Source: Asterella californica
Taxonomy: Eukaryota; Streptophyta; Marchantiopsida; Marchantiales; Aytoniaceae
NCBI GenBank assembly: GCA_036924285.1
Contig: JAYKYS010000004.1
Coordinates: forward strand, 21,980,001-22,044,000
Direction of reading: 5' to 3'
DNA length: 64,000 nt
The position numbers and the translations under genes are program-made. A model generated the notes under the pieces. The model was not told the DNA's origin. It was given only the letters and a program-made list of their open reading frames with translations, and searched no databases. The stretch's first letter is position 1. Each line of letters opens with the position of its first letter. Shown piece by piece: positions 7,932 to 20,217 of the stretch.

Positions 7932-10084
7932 TCAAGAAGAGTAGCGTGTGGATTATTCTTTGCATCAGGTTCGACTTTTATGTTTCATCGTGTAAAAGAT
8001 GAATGCAACAAATCTTTTTCAGAAATTTGCAAAATATATTAAATTTTAGAAACACATCCAAAAAATGATCTTTGCAAGTTAGGGTTTATAAAATTCAAAA
8101 CAAGAACATGTTAGCATGTACTTGGTTGTTGTAATGCTTGTTGATTATAGGGATAAGAAAAAAAAAACTTCAAGAGGCTCAAAGCACATCTCTAGTTAGT
8201 TTTAAAATAAATACATTTGACTGTTTAATCTTTGTGGTAGATTGACATTCAACTTTGGCTAGGTGAATATGCACACCCTACATTAATATGCATTGATTAG
8301 TGCTAAAGTGAAATGCATCTGACTGTTAATTTATATGATAAACATACATTCAACTTCGACTAAATAAATATGCATCAAGTCGAAGTGTAGAAGAAGAAAA
8401 CCTACTCTACTCTCATCATGAATACAGTAGGTTCTATATTCAGTAATACAAAAGGTTTTTATTGAATCGATGGTTACAATGTGCGACTTATGTTAGCAAT
8501 AAATGTTATACAATAATTTTAGAATGTACTAAAATTTAAATTTTAGGATTAATATAAATGTTAAATGTTAGCAGAAGAGACTAATGCTAGAAACCAAGAA
8601 ATAATCCATAAGGAAGTAACATGCACTTATAGAAGTACAAGTCCGAGATCATGTGACTATTAATACATTAATGTAGTGTAACTTCATTGTGTTATCTAAC
8701 CCTTCCAGCAGAAAGGGTTACGTAATAAATTGAACCCCTGCATATTTATCTCCTTGGAAGTAAAATATGCATAGTTATTTACTTGGTTAGGTCCATATGC
8801 ATAAGTTATTACTTGATCCAACCTGTGCATAAGTCATTACTTGGTACGGTCCGTGATCTGCAGTAGAGTGTAAACGAATGACAGGTAAGCCTAGTGTATC
8901 AACGTGGAAGAAACTCTATGTGACATGGACGAGTAAGTAAGCCGTGGAAGTGACGTGGTATGGATGAGAGTCGAGAGTAACGACCAAGGTGCAACGGTGA
9001 CAGATCTGATGAGAAGAAATTATGACAGCATTCAAACACCATTGTTGATGTTCTAGCCGATTGCACCACTCTCTGTGATTCTACAAGTACAAGGTTTAAG
9101 CATTAGGAGCTAAGAAGTGTAACGAGCACTGGTGTAAGAGATAACACCAATTTCACACTCGATTTCTGTTACGTACAACAATCACAAAACAAATAAAAGT
9201 TCCAGTAGGATAAAATTAACAGCTTTATAACATTCACAAAATTACAAATCTGAATCTCCTTCAACTTCCATCATTGTTCGAGCCGATGTTCTGATCTCAA
9301 TTGACCACGACTGCTAACTACGGATCTCTAGACCTCAATGTCTAGAGTCACAATGCATCCAAACATCATGGCTTCATCTAGACCTCGAGAACACCATTTC
9401 TTCTCATGTCCTCAAATTCCGAAAGTGACACAGTCTACTCACGATCACTACCTTGTGCATTGCTATCTTACGTGGGACGTTCATACGAAGGTGAATGTTA
9501 TGATGAATTAGATTGGAAAATTCAATGGCAAAAAGAAGGAGATTCATTAGCTCGTTATTTAGTATGTCTTACGTGCTCGCTATCCACTTCTACACGATGA
9601 TGAGACTTCACATTTGCATCCAATTCATGATACGTCACATCAAACAGATTATTCTATGTCGATACACTATGCTTACATGTTTGACGTTTACACTACAATA
9701 CAAATGACGGGTCTTAGCAAGTAATGACTTACGCGTAGGGGTCCGAACAAGTAAATAACTGAAAAATATGCAAGGTGTTCTTGTGATGAAATGCACGTTA
9801 TGCACGTCACAATAATACACATCCCAACCGTACTGCAGCTAAAATGAAAGAAGAGTACAAGGAAAGAAGTAGTCAGAAATTTCTTACAAGCAACTGGCTG
9901 TGGTGTTAGTTTTTGCTGCAAAAGTTCTAAGAAGGAAAAATTTTAGAGGAAATTTTCCTCAGTTGCTGAGAGACTGTGCTATGATATAAGTAGACTTGCA
10001 TCTAAATCAAAATGTTTGAATTTAACTAGTTTAACATATACTCTTCCTCGTCATGTATTTCATCTTTTTTCTCTGCGCAAAAGA
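7932..10084. other. AT-rich intergenic DNA, no gene seen
   Basis: Stop codons are dense in all six frames and no splice-linked coding blocks are apparent. The only structured item is the imperfect palindrome at 8686-8735. A short motif resembling 'cataagttattacttg' recurs at about 8760-8850 (three degenerate copies). Confidence 0.5.
8686..8735. repeat. Dispersed foldback repeat, member 1 (decayed)
   Basis: TAACCCTT (8697-8704) faces AAGGGTTA (8713-8720) across an 8-nt spacer. The outer arms are degraded but keep the ATAAATTGAA-type end. It belongs to the five-member family also at 15925, 32545, 61031 and 61406. The following CTGCATAT...CTCC is shared with the member at 15925. Confidence 0.55.
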
Positions 10085-10250
10085 GCGTTAGTTACTGGTA
10101 GCCTCATCTGCCAATAGCCAAAGTAGCATGAGGTCGAGTCCTCCTGCTGAGAGGTTCAATCTGTGCAATGGCAACAACGTTTTGTTGAAGAAAGCCCACG
10201 GGAGAAAAAGCTTAAATAATAGAGGTGTCAAATTTAGAACATTTTGAAAG
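10085..10250 (+). repeat. SINE-like dispersed repeat, copy A
   Basis: About 165 bp, roughly 70% identical by eye to 41770-41940. Shared landmarks: TGAGGTCGAGTCCTCCTGC, then TGTGCAATGGCAACAACG, then AGAAAGCCCACG, then an A-rich tail. GGTCGAGTCC and GGTTCAATC resemble a pol III B box, suggesting a tRNA-derived SINE. No convincing A box or poly(A) end was identified. Confidence 0.45.
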
Positions 10251-11629
10251 ATTTTTGATCCGCATAAGAGAGTTATGACTTCTATCAGGTCTTTGCAGAT
10301 GTTTTATGCGAGTACATCCGGAGGTGTCCGCAGAAAAACACCGTGAGTGTTTTTTTATTGAGTTCTCATTCTTTCTGTCCATTTGTTTTTGCAGTAGAGA
10401 AATCTACTTAATGATTTCACGTGAGAGTGGTTATAAATATTTTATTTAATATATATGTTTTTTTCATAACAATAAGCGAGCAAAAGTTCCCAAGAGTACA
10501 TCCAGCACACAGGGTAGAAAAAATTTATGATGGTACATAAATAGCCAACCGTCGGAAGAATGCATGGTTGAGGATTTATAAACCAGCCCCCAACGCCTCG
10601 CTCACAGCTCTTGTCCTATCCACCACTTGTATTTTGGCTCGTTAAAGATCTGCTTGTCCGCTTCCGTTTTTTTCCCAAACGTCCGCTTTGCATGTATATT
10701 CATTTCTACAAGGATCCAACCCTACTTGATAGGATATTCACCTCATGTACAGTTTGGATCAAGGTGATAGACGTGATACTGTTCTTCGCCTTTATATTTC
10801 TGTACACTTTAATAGTCTTACTCGTTTCTTATGCTTATTTAATATTCTTCCGTGCTTATGTTTCTGAAAACACACCTACTAGTAATTCTCTGCGATGAAT
10901 ATTTTTGTCTCGTTATCGTGTATCGTCAACTGCGCTTGACGATAAGTTTTTCTACACAAAGAAATTGTCTACAGAGGAAATAGACTTTGGGGAGTCCGCT
11001 CATCCTTTAGTAAAATCTGTATAGAAGAAAAAGACTTCGACGAGCTCAATAGAACTTTATTTAATTCCGAATATAAAGTAACAAATGTTATGCTCTCCCA
11101 TAACCGTATGTTGTATTCCCTACTACTCATAGCAAGGGCTACGATAGCAATCTACAAGTTCTGTTCATTCTGTACGAGTTACAACAAACCTTTTTCTATG
11201 CTTGCTGTTACAAGTAAGTACGATTATGTCCGAGAAGCAACACGAAAATAAATGTTCCTCGCAGAGGCAATATCAAAAAATATACCACCACAAACAGTAG
11301 GTTGAGGCATGTCCAACAACGGTAGTTGAGGTGCGATTATACTGTATGAGAAGCAAAGACATGCTTTCTCGATGCTGGTAATAGACGCTGTGGAGTGAGC
11401 TATGTACGAATTGGAGTGGACGTCCTCTCGGTACTGAGGCCTACATGCACATAGACAACAAATTTAACGATGGAAATGATAAGCAGAAAAGAAAGAAAAA
11501 CTGCAGGAAAACGGCTCACACAATTGAAGACAGAACATTCAAAGGTTCTATTGCAGCCCAAGGTCCTTTCCAAGGCGCTGCAAATAGACATGTACTCTGG
11601 AAGCGCGTCCACGTCATGGAAGTTTGGTA
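10251..11629. other. Intergenic DNA, no gene seen
   Basis: AT-rich with short chance frames only. A 95-codon hydrophobic frame at 10611-10898 (+) has no recognisable domain and no splice context, so it is not called. Confidence 0.45.
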
Positions 11630-12151
11630 CTATTCTGTTGCGAACAGTGGGAGAAGCTGCAAGTATATACTCCTCCTCCTGCAGAATGTCAGCATCGGGC
11701 TGTTCGACGATGAAGTAACGTGCTCGTGTCTGCGCGAAAAAATATTGTCTATGTCTGCAATGGTTACTGTTTCAGGACGTATTATAGTTTTCCATAGCGA
11801 GTCACTAAGTGCTTTCTGTATATCGCAGGCCATAAACCATCTGCAAGACGGTGTATACTTACCAGATCGTATCATGGATCTTATACATGTTCTAAGAGTT
11901 GTATCTAACGGATGCGCACTACTGTACTTATTAAATTGCAACGCACGCTGGAGGATATTCGTATAATTCAGCTCGATCCTATTCTTCATATTTGCAGCAC
12001 CAAACAACGTGAACAACTTTTCCTCGTCTTCCAACATGACCTCTGTAATGTTTTTCATGGCTGATTGGTGGTGTAGCTGTCCTTTGTCTTTCATGCAACA
12101 ACCCACCATGTCAACGAAAGTGTGGAGACCCTTGTTAGTCAATAGTTTCAA
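11630..12151 (-). CDS. Unrecognised protein-coding-like exon (173 codons)
   Basis: An uninterrupted frame whose composition looks protein-like: Cys/His-containing start, then LFTLFGAANMKNRIELNY and SGKYTPSCRWFMACDIQKAL. I do not recognise the family. It lies downstream of further coding-like blocks on the same strand (12190-12389, 12399-12784, 12926-13195, 13226-13651). It may be the last exon of one multi-exon gene, or part of a decaying one. A frame of equal length on the opposite strand (11445-11966) looks less natural. Function unknown. Confidence 0.35.
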   Translation of the reverse strand: MKLLTNKGLHTFVDMVGCCMKDKGQLHHQSAMKNITEVMLEDEEKLFTLFGAANMKNRIELNYTNILQRALQFNKYSSAHPLDTTLRTCIRSMIRSGKYTPSCRWFMACDIQKALSDSLWKTIIRPETVTIADIDNIFSRRHEHVTSSSNSPMLTFCRRRSIYLQLLPLFATE

Positions 12152-12398
12152 ACCTCCGCACCCACTGGTCAGTGTCCTTCCATCATAATATACACAGCAG
12201 ACGTTGTTTCACATGTATGGTGCTCATGGCGTGAAGTGAAATCACTCCATGTATGTGCAGATGCAGCAAGGTTCCACCCCTCTCAACAGATAATAAACCA
12301 CTAGTACACTCATGATCTAGAAAGCGACACGAAGGTGACCAGTTGCACATATCAAGATCTTCACCTGTACAGTTTACTGTAAGAAACATTTGAGGAGT

Positions 12399-12784
12399 TT
12401 AGGAGAGTGCCCGCCACAAGTTGCGAGACAGCAACACGCCTAGTTCTGACCGCCCGTCGAAAGTAACATGGCTCAGATCTGATAAGTGTTTACAGAAAAA
12501 TCGGAATACTGTCGGATCCACGTCCTCACAAACGCAGTACACGCAGTTCAAACGATAGATAGCACTGACAGTGGGTTTCAGAAGATGACAGTCATGGGGA
12601 GATTGTAAGAACTTTGGATAACAGAAAACAGAAGACTTGGAGTTACGAAGCACCAACCAACTCCCTTCGGAGTGGATGTAATGAAATAGTCCGATGAGTG
12701 TCTCAATACAACAAGTTTTTATACAGAAGGAAATACATATGAAAATGAAGTCTAAGGCTGGGATCAAAAATTTCGGGTGGAACT
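12399..12784 (-). CDS. Unrecognised exon-like block
   Basis: A good acceptor (TTTAACTTTTGTAG) ends at 12785. It is followed by 128 open codons rich in Cys, Leu and Phe, with LSDLSHVTFDG and LGVLLSRNLWRAL near the end, before a TAA. The leucine spacing is faintly reminiscent of a leucine-rich repeat, but this is not assigned. Downstream blocks at 12190-12389 and 11630-12151 are in other frames, so either introns or frameshifts intervene. Confidence 0.3.
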
Positions 12785-12925
12785 CTACAAAAGTTAAAAT
12801 CTATATAGATATATGCTCGAAGTTTATATAGTTCAATGTCTGCAAAAGAAATACAGCTTTCAGAATACAGTGGGTATGGCGGTATAGTTTGAGGTCTCCG
12901 AAACCGTTCAACTCTGCAAAGATGT

Positions 12926-13651
12926 TTATGACTGCAACAGCTTCAAAATGATGGAAAGCCAACAATTCCTATACAATGCTATCGTCAATAAGGATAGTGT
13001 CAGATGTGGGGAAGAAGGAGCAATGGTATGATGACTAGGACTACTGTCAGATACGGGAGAAGAACGAGACGGGGTCGCAGATACCGATTTCAAAAGATCA
13101 TCGTCGGATAAGTCGTTATCTTCTATCTCTACAACTATCTCTAAAAAGGAACTGCTATAGGCTTCTGCTCGTCCAACATTCTGAAAACATTCCATATGAA
13201 AAGAGAAGAGAAGGCGGATTAATATTCAGCTTATGGAATAGCATCTCAACCCCGCTGCCGTTCGATGATCAGCAAAAGCGAGATGAACGACGTCCAAGTG
13301 TAAAACTCGCATGAAAGCTGCGATGCGGCATGATGGACTGCTGGGCTGTACAGGTGAGACCTTCCAATTGTCATCCCGTGTGCTCCTGTCCTCGATCGGT
13401 CTGCTCCTGATCGGAGCTTTGCTGGGGCCTGCCAAACCCCATCCCGTCCCAGCCCCCGCTCCTTCTACTCCCAATTGATCTCCTACACGGAAGAAAACGA
13501 TGTACATTAGCATCCGATAGTTGCTGCTCTCGTTGGACGAATTCATGACAAGGCTTATTCCGTTTCCGTCCTCTCGCTTTAAGGTGTCATAAAAACTACG
13601 ATAGCCGGTCCGTCTATCTATCGTTTGATTCCGTCCTCTCGTTTCTGCCAT
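12926..13651 (-). CDS. Unrecognised putative 5' exons
   Basis: An ATG at 13651 opens 141 codons (to 13226) beginning MAETRGRNQTIDRRTG. Past a gap, a second block starts after a possible acceptor (GGAATGTTTTCAG, about 13185) and is acidic then Ser/Pro-rich (EIEDNDLSDDDLL). CT-rich promoter-like DNA with repeated CCGTCCTCTCG lies upstream (13550-14000). Candidate start of a gene whose later exons are at 11630-12784. No domain recognised. Confidence 0.28.
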
Positions 13652-13819
13652 GGTCGCTTCTCTTCCATATCGTGCTTCTCTTTGACATACAACTCAGAGG
13701 AGATGAGAGAGAGGATTCGTCCTTGCGATGATTTAATCGGCCGATGAGTTTGGATTACATCGTGCTGCGAAACCACATTGCGAGGACGATGACTACAGCC
13801 AACTGCGTGTGTCTGATTG

Positions 13820-14600
13820 AAAAACAAAATGTCCTGCCTGCCGTGCTATGCCTTTCGTGACTCGTTTTTGTCTCTTCGTAAAGACTCCAAGCCATAGTTC
13901 AAAAGGCACATGGATTACGACAGCCGCTCCGTCCTTTCAGCTTCTTCCATGTTGATCTCTCTACTGAGGATCGTCCGATTCCGTCCTCTCGTTTCTCTCG
14001 TAACGTGCTTCCCTTCGACAAATCACAGCAGATGCGCGAGAGGGTTCATACTCCCGATGACCCACTCGTAGAATCGAACGACGAGTTACAGACGATTACA
14101 TCGTCATGCGAAACGAGAAGTTACGAGGATCAGATAACATAGTGTTTTAGAGATGTGACGAGGACTGACCGTCGAAACGAGAAGTTACGAGGTCGGCTCA
14201 ATGGCCACGGATGCTAAGCGTCACATTTTCAAAAATAAAAGCGTCTTGCTTGCATGCTACCGCCTTCTGTCAATTCTTGACTGAACGGCCTAACGCCGTT
14301 AAGGCAAGTGGTCTCGAACGCTCCTTCCATGTCCGAATTCAAAAATAACATCCTGTATGGCATGCTAACCCGTTCGTCAATTCTTGACGGAAAGGTCTAA
14401 CGTCATAGAGCCAACTGGACACGGACGCTCCTTCTACGTCCGATTTTACAAAATAATGTGCTGCCTGCCGTGCTATCCCCTTCGAAACGGCAAGGTATTT
14501 TATGCGTTTAGTTTTCTACTTCCGATTTTGTAAAATTTAAACGTCCTGCTGGAGTGCTATCCCCTTCAAAAGGCGCTTAGTATTCCGCACCTCTTCTCTA
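13820..14600. repeat. Degenerate tandem repeat tract
   Basis: Imperfect units of roughly 100-140 bp share a signature: CGTCCTGC...GTGCTATCCCCTTC...AGTATT...TCCGATTTTGTAAAAT. Units are recognisable near 13828, 14240, 14345, 14450 and 14540. AAACGAGAAGTTACGAGG occurs twice (about 14110 and 14175). No coding potential. Confidence 0.5.
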
Positions 14601-15924
14601 TCATTCTTCTCTTTTTCCTGTTCGTTGTACAAGGAAGTGGGGGAGGATATTATTCATTGTAATCGACATCCTCCCACTTTGAGTAGATTGTGCGTTGTTT
14701 AGTTTGCGCCGCAAGGCATTCTCTCCTTCGCTGCAACGGAATCAAAGTTTTGGACGGAACTTTCGAAAAAAGCTCCCAATAGAATGACGAGTACAAGAGA
14801 CGTACTTTTGACTCAACGAATGACTTCGCGTTTGTCAACAAAACATGTCCTCTCCAGAGACCTGCGTTTTGACTCGTGACTCAATAAATGACTTCCCGTT
14901 CGTCAACAAAGGAGCTTTCCCAAACTTCCGAGCCGGCCTAGTGTGAAGACGCAGTACGTATCTAGCAAGTTACATAGACTATGGGCCATGATGTGTCCAC
15001 AAGACAAGAAGACTTTTCTTTTTGGCTCTATTCTTAGAGCTTTTTGTATCGATCCAAAACTCTAAATTCTGGCGTGGAAGTAACCTAGAAATAGTACACT
15101 GGAAATGGAGTAAAGCAACAGAGTACCTCGAGACATATGAAAGAGAACAACAATATGGATGTGTAAATGAAATAGAATAATTTAATGTAAATGAAATATA
15201 ATAATTTAATGTACATACCACATAGTAAATAATAAATAATAAACATATTATACAGTAAACTCTTGCTAAGACGAACTTTAGGGACGATCTTGCTAAAGGA
15301 GTAGATGTAGTGGACATTACTGGACACTAAGCGGAAACTTGATCATGGTTCAAGAGAACCAGTTTTAGATTTCTTTTAGATCTGTTTTAGCTGGATAGTT
15401 TCATCATGGAGTTTTCTTGACTAACACAGAAAAGTGAATTGTTTTCTCAGGATGTTGTTCAGTATTCATCTTTTTTTCTCCTCGGTTTTCAGCAATATGT
15501 GGCTCCGGCATTTTCGAAACATGTGCTTGTAATATCGACATCTTTGCTAGAATATTCTTCACAAAGTGAAAATTTCAAGCTTGTGATTTCGGGCTGAAGT
15601 GGAAAATGGATAAAGTCTTCTGTGTATTCAAGGCAGTAAATAAAACAAGATGATTGAAAGGAATGAAAATAATAAATATGCATGCAACATAAACTTATGA
15701 GGAACTTTTGCTCGATAGTGTTATCAGAAAAAATAATGTTAAGTAGAAATTATATACTAAGTTAACAAGAAAACTTAAATTATTTGTAAATACTTAAATG
15801 TTAAGCGGTCCAGGAAATGCGACAAGATCCGGTTATAACCCACAAGTGAAGGGAAGGTGGACGCGATTCTAACAGTATAAGTGCAGGAGGAGGCTAAGGA
15901 TAAAGAACCGTGCAATTAAGAGCA
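14600..15924. other. Intergenic, small duplications only
   Basis: No gene seen. GACTTCGCGTTTGTCAACAAA near 14822 is repeated with changes near 14890. A perfect-looking 24-bp tandem duplication lies at 15163-15210. Confidence 0.45.
15163..15210. repeat. Tandem duplication, 2 x 24 bp
   Basis: Unit begins GTAAATGAAATA. The second copy follows directly at 15187 with one base change. Confidence 0.7.
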
Positions 15925-15971
15925 TTTAATTTATTACCTAACCCTTGAGAAGGGTCAGGTAATAAATTAAA
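15925..15971. repeat. Dispersed foldback repeat, member 2 (best preserved)
   Basis: A 22-bp left arm (15925-15946) and 22-bp right arm (15950-15971) pair with a single mismatch around a 3-nt GAG loop. The arm core is ATTTATTACCTAACCC. Flanking TTGCATATCTCC is shared with member 1. Confidence 0.8.
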
Positions 15972-16317
15972 CTCTTGCATATCTCCCCTGTTTCTGAAAA
16001 TGGTGAATTTTAAAATATTTCTGCCTAAAGAAAATATGTTCTCATGTGTTGTTGATCAAAGCATATACAGTTTGTTCAATGTTATGTTCTGTATGATCAG
16101 AAGTTTTCCTTTGTAAACTCATCTTTTCTTTCTCACTTGGGAGTGTAATGAACATGATCAGACTTTTATACATTTTGTCATCTTGGAACTCAGTTTCTCT
16201 GACTAGAGATTTAGCATACCGGAAATTTAGTTCTCCATCTTCACACTGCGGTCTTTAAGTTATTAAAGACGAACAGTGTGTTGCATTTTATTTCTTTCAA
16301 GAAGTTTAATTTTTATG

Positions 16318-16342
16318 ATATTTCAAGAACTTCTTGAAATAT
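16318..16342. repeat. Short perfect palindrome
   Basis: ATATTTCAAGAA / TTCTTGAAATAT, 12 bp per arm with a single central C. Built from TTC/GAA blocks, but their spacing does not match a standard heat-shock element. Confidence 0.5.
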
Positions 16343-16963
16343 TTAATAGATTTCCAATTTGAGAGTCTGAATTGACGGAACACCAATAAAAGGGAACTGG
16401 ATCTAATTAGTTGAGAAACAAACACAACGGATGCTTACTAAGCTCTTGTGATATGTTTGCAACCTCGACGGATGGTCGGCATGTAAGCGAAGCATGCAGC
16501 AGTTCATCTTCACCCGATTTTCTACGCTCTCGTAGATTGATTTCAACTTCACACCACACCTTGTTCCTCAGATTTTATGTAATTATGAGACTCTAGCATC
16601 AGAACCTTTCAATCTTTACAGATAGACGAGCCACGGTGCAAAAACCACGTCGTCAAGTTTCAACACCTTCCCCACGTGAGTTCATCTGTATGACTCAATT
16701 CGGATGATGCTAATGACAAGAAAATAATACCAATAATTTGTAAACGCCAATATTTTATCTGAACGATTGTAACTTGTCTCAAAATCAGTGAGTGTAATCG
16801 TCCGATTCTGATATACAAAAATATCTAAATGAAACCGTCCCTTACTTCGAATATACAAGAATTTCACGATCATCGAACTCCAACGCATAATTAATCACGA
16901 ATTCTTAAATGCAAACTCCAACACGTAAATAATCACAAATTCTTGGATACGAGACCGCATGTT

Positions 16964-17129
16964 ACGAATGAAAAAGAATAATGCAAAATCGATGGAAGTT
17001 GAAAACACTATCACGAGTCAAATTAACAATATCTGCAGTTACATATACGAATGAAAAAGCTTAGTGCAATATCCATGAAACTTGAAAACACTATCATGAG
17101 ACAAAGTAGCAGTATCTGCAGTTACATAG
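16964..17129. repeat. Tandem duplication, 2 x 83 bp
   Basis: Unit 16964-17046 and unit 17047-17129 share ACGAATGAAAAAG, GAAAACACTATCA and ATATCTGCAGTTACATA. About 80% identical. Confidence 0.7.
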
Positions 17130-18754
17130 TACATACGTGAACCACATTGAACAAGGTCACAGCTATAAAAGACACTGCCGTTCGAAAATCGTCATAACGC
17201 TCCTAGTCAAATTTCGAAATCACACTTCCAACCTCTTGTCGCAATATTCCTCGTTCCCGCTGCATCTACTTGGCCTCTTTCGTCTCCGCCTACGTGAACA
17301 TCTCACACACGTAGATGGTGCAATGACACGAGGTTGGATTGAAAGAGCAAATTCCGCCTCATGTGAAAATAAAAAACTACCACCAGTCCACCAAACAGGT
17401 TCCCTCTCCAACCAGCCTCCCGGCCAATGACAGAAATGGCTACAACAGAGCTGCACCGGCTTCACGAGATCAACCTTGTTAGAGTGCGGTGCAGACTCAT
17501 TCCCGACCCTAACACTCACACGCGCTAAGTGAAGAAACCTGTATACATAATCTATGTGCGGTTACGGCATTCGAATATCGATGTAGAATGACTGACTATC
17601 TATCGGTATCAACCCTAAAAGAACAATCCCATTCGAATGACTGTTGATCCCGAGCGCCTTCACGGTATTACAATCCGAGACGAACTGACAGCGATCATCG
17701 TGAGCTTGAAAACGGTAAAGTGTTATTTAGGAATGTAATAATGAACAAATAGACACATCAACATTCAAAATAAAATATCTAAATAATGAAAAGATAAATG
17801 AGTGAACGGAACGATAAAAAAGCGATAGTACCGCCAATCCGATCGTCCAACTCCAGGAAAAAGAATGCTTAAGGGAAGAAGCGAACGGATGCCAGTAACG
17901 GAAATGGTTGAGACTACAGCCTAACGAGATAACTCCAATAAATAACCGTAAAGCAACCCGAAGAGTAGTGCTCAAGACGAAGCTTGCCGTCATTGTGTCT
18001 GCACCCATCATAAACGAGTCAGGACCCTCTCCTCCACACCAACCTCTCGTTCCTAAATTCCCTAAACTCATTATTCTTCGAATAGACTCTACTGTTATTA
18101 AAGTACACACAGTTGATGCGCGAAGACACCAGCAGTGGATATGATCATCGAATAATGACACTAGTGCAAGACCTTCTGAATCCTTCCGCTCACGAAGTTA
18201 AACACCTACCTATTACGCATTTTACACATCTAAACTTTAATTCCGCTTCGAGTACTGAAGGAGAATTTTGATTGTTCAGTTCAAAACATAGCCCAAAAGT
18301 TCTAAACATGTACACATTCTTCCAGGAACCTGCGCACCAAACGGTTACTAAGTAAGTTTGAGCATTGAGAGACAGACGGCATTCTCTCCATATGTGGCCT
18401 TACCTCAAATGTTTTGGTCTAAAAAGACCCCCAAACTTCCCGAAGCGAGAATGCAAAGGAACCAAACGCAGAACGCGGAGTTGAATTCTAGACCAGGATT
18501 GGTGAAAAAATGCTGTGAACGGTTGGGAGGAGATGATATTCTCTTTCCTGCTCTCATATACCTACAGTACAAGGAACAAAAGTTTGGTAGTATCGGAAAC
18601 AGGCCTGGTACAGGGGTTTATTTACTACGACGTTTGCTTTCAGTAACATTGACCTTTCGCCTGACGAACAGGTTAGATATAAATAAAACCTTGCACATTT
18701 GCCATCTCCAGCAGAGGATGGTCCCTACATGATCACACAATTGATATCTGAACA
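17130..18754. other. Intergenic, uncertain frames only
   Basis: Frames at 17220-17519 (-), 17727-18161 (-, 144 codons, hydrophobic) and 18358-18732 (+, 124 codons) have no recognisable domains, no paired splice sites and no support from neighbours. Not called as genes. Confidence 0.35.
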
Positions 18755-18955
18755 AACTTAAACGGCAGTACGGTACTTATGATTCCGTTGCCTCTCTCTT
18801 TCTTTCTCTCTCTTAACCGCAATACGGTACTTCCGATTCCGTTGCCCCCGTCTCTCCCCTCTCTTAAACGCCAGTACGGTGCTTATGATTCCGTTGCCTC
18901 TCTCTCTCTCTCTCTCACTTGAACGGCAGTACGGTACTTATGATTCCGTTACCCC

Positions 18956-18987
<32 letters not shown>

Positions 18988-18990
18988 CGG
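18755..18990. repeat. Minisatellite plus (CT)n microsatellite
   Basis: Four tandem units of about 50-65 bp. Each contains AACGGCAGTACGGTACTTATG, or a close variant, then ATTCCGTTGCC, then a variable CT run. The last ends in a long (CT)n at about 18953-18987. Confidence 0.8.
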
Positions 18991-19628
18991 CGACCAGCCC
19001 GTCATTCTGCAAATTCGTTGCATGCTTCCCTTTGTTGAACATATTCGCTTGAATGCAGAAAAAGTAGCAATTTCTTTCCGATTAGATCGCTCCGTGAGTT
19101 CTTACGCAATTGTAGCAGAAAAAGTAGCAATTGCTTTTAACCTCTAATGAAAATTCTAACAGACCTAGTATGTTAGAACTAGCAATAATCATCTCTCAAA
19201 ACATTCACTGACAACCGTAACTACGCTCTCCCACGCCAGTTGTAGAGCCAAATTAAAAGGAAAGTGTACGAATAATAGTACGAATGTGTTCAGTCACATT
19301 CTAGGTTTCACTTGGAGCAAGAACATATATATTAATGCCTCCGAACAGAAACACAGACCTCTTCAAACCAGAAGTTTGAAGAAGGCAGCAGACATCAGAC
19401 GACCTAGCAGGATGCCTCACTACATGATTCACAAAATATCGGCCATGCGCGCGGTTAAACATTTAGGTGCCCCACAGAACATCTTGGCTCGGAAGTCCCG
19501 GAACACGCAATCCTACTACAGTAAGACTTTAGTAACTGCAACTAACTGATAGTCGCCCTTATGACACCGTAAACAAAGTTTAGAATTTGGTAGCACTGAA
19601 CGTTTCAGACCTGCATAACGGAGACTAT

Positions 19629-19775
19629 CCGTTCAGGCAGGCAGAAGCCTGAACTTTGCGAAATTTAGCTTCCAAGGTGGGCGAAGTTGCTTCAGGCAAC
19701 GGCGATCCGTACACTGGAATCACAGAACTACTCTCCAACCCCTAACGAGTCAAGCGAGCTAGGGGTTGGAGACTA
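19629..19775. other. Cluster of three stem-loops
   Basis: GTTCAGGC/GCCTGAAC near 19631-19654, GTTGC/GCAAC near 19686-19700, and CTCCAACCCCTA/TAGGGGTTGGAG (19733-19744 with 19760-19771, perfect 12 bp). May be a structured transcript or 3' UTR. No known RNA family recognised. Confidence 0.4.
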
Positions 19776-20168
19776 GATCAATACCAGAACGAACACAAAG
19801 CATTGGCGGATCACCGTCCACAGAACAACTCAAGGAAAGAACCAATTCCCAATAAACAGGTGAGAACGGAAGTAAATATTGTTTCACAGCAGTTGGAATT
19901 ACATCCCAAATGACCAGCTGACCCTCCACAACCTTCGACGATTCTTCAATCCATACTCCGTCTCGAAGTTCTTTTCTGCCTATCCGACGATGATTCACAA
20001 ATCTTATTCAGCCTGAACAGAACTGTGTCCCTGTACACGCCAAAACATGTAGCCTGATACAAACCCTGAATAACCCTGGATCCTAATTAACGGCCTGGAT
20101 CCCTTACCTTTGACGACGGCTTTAATTCAGTGGATACTCGGCAGACGACCAATATCTGCACTGTAGAC

Positions 20169-20217
20169 ATCACGTTCCGTGCTGGGACTCCTCCAGTGTC
20201 CCAGCACAAAGCGTGAT
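20169..20217. other. 20-bp imperfect hairpin
   Basis: Arms 20169-20188 and 20198-20217 pair at 17 of 20 positions, including a perfect inner GTGCTGGGAC stem, around a 9-nt loop. Too short for a typical plant microRNA precursor. Recorded as a structure only. Confidence 0.4.

Noticed and set aside
11445..11966. 173-codon plus-strand frame
   Set aside because: Antisense to a more protein-like frame; no splice context or domain.
16318..16342. Heat-shock element
   Set aside because: TTC/GAA blocks are present but the central spacing is 1 nt, not the required 2, and no heat-shock gene follows.
17727..18161. 144-codon hydrophobic minus-strand frame as a membrane protein
   Set aside because: Composition is explainable by AT/T-rich DNA; no neighbours, splice sites or conserved motif support it.
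20169..20217. MicroRNA precursor
   Set aside because: Total length under 50 nt is too short for a plant pre-miRNA and there is no extended stem.
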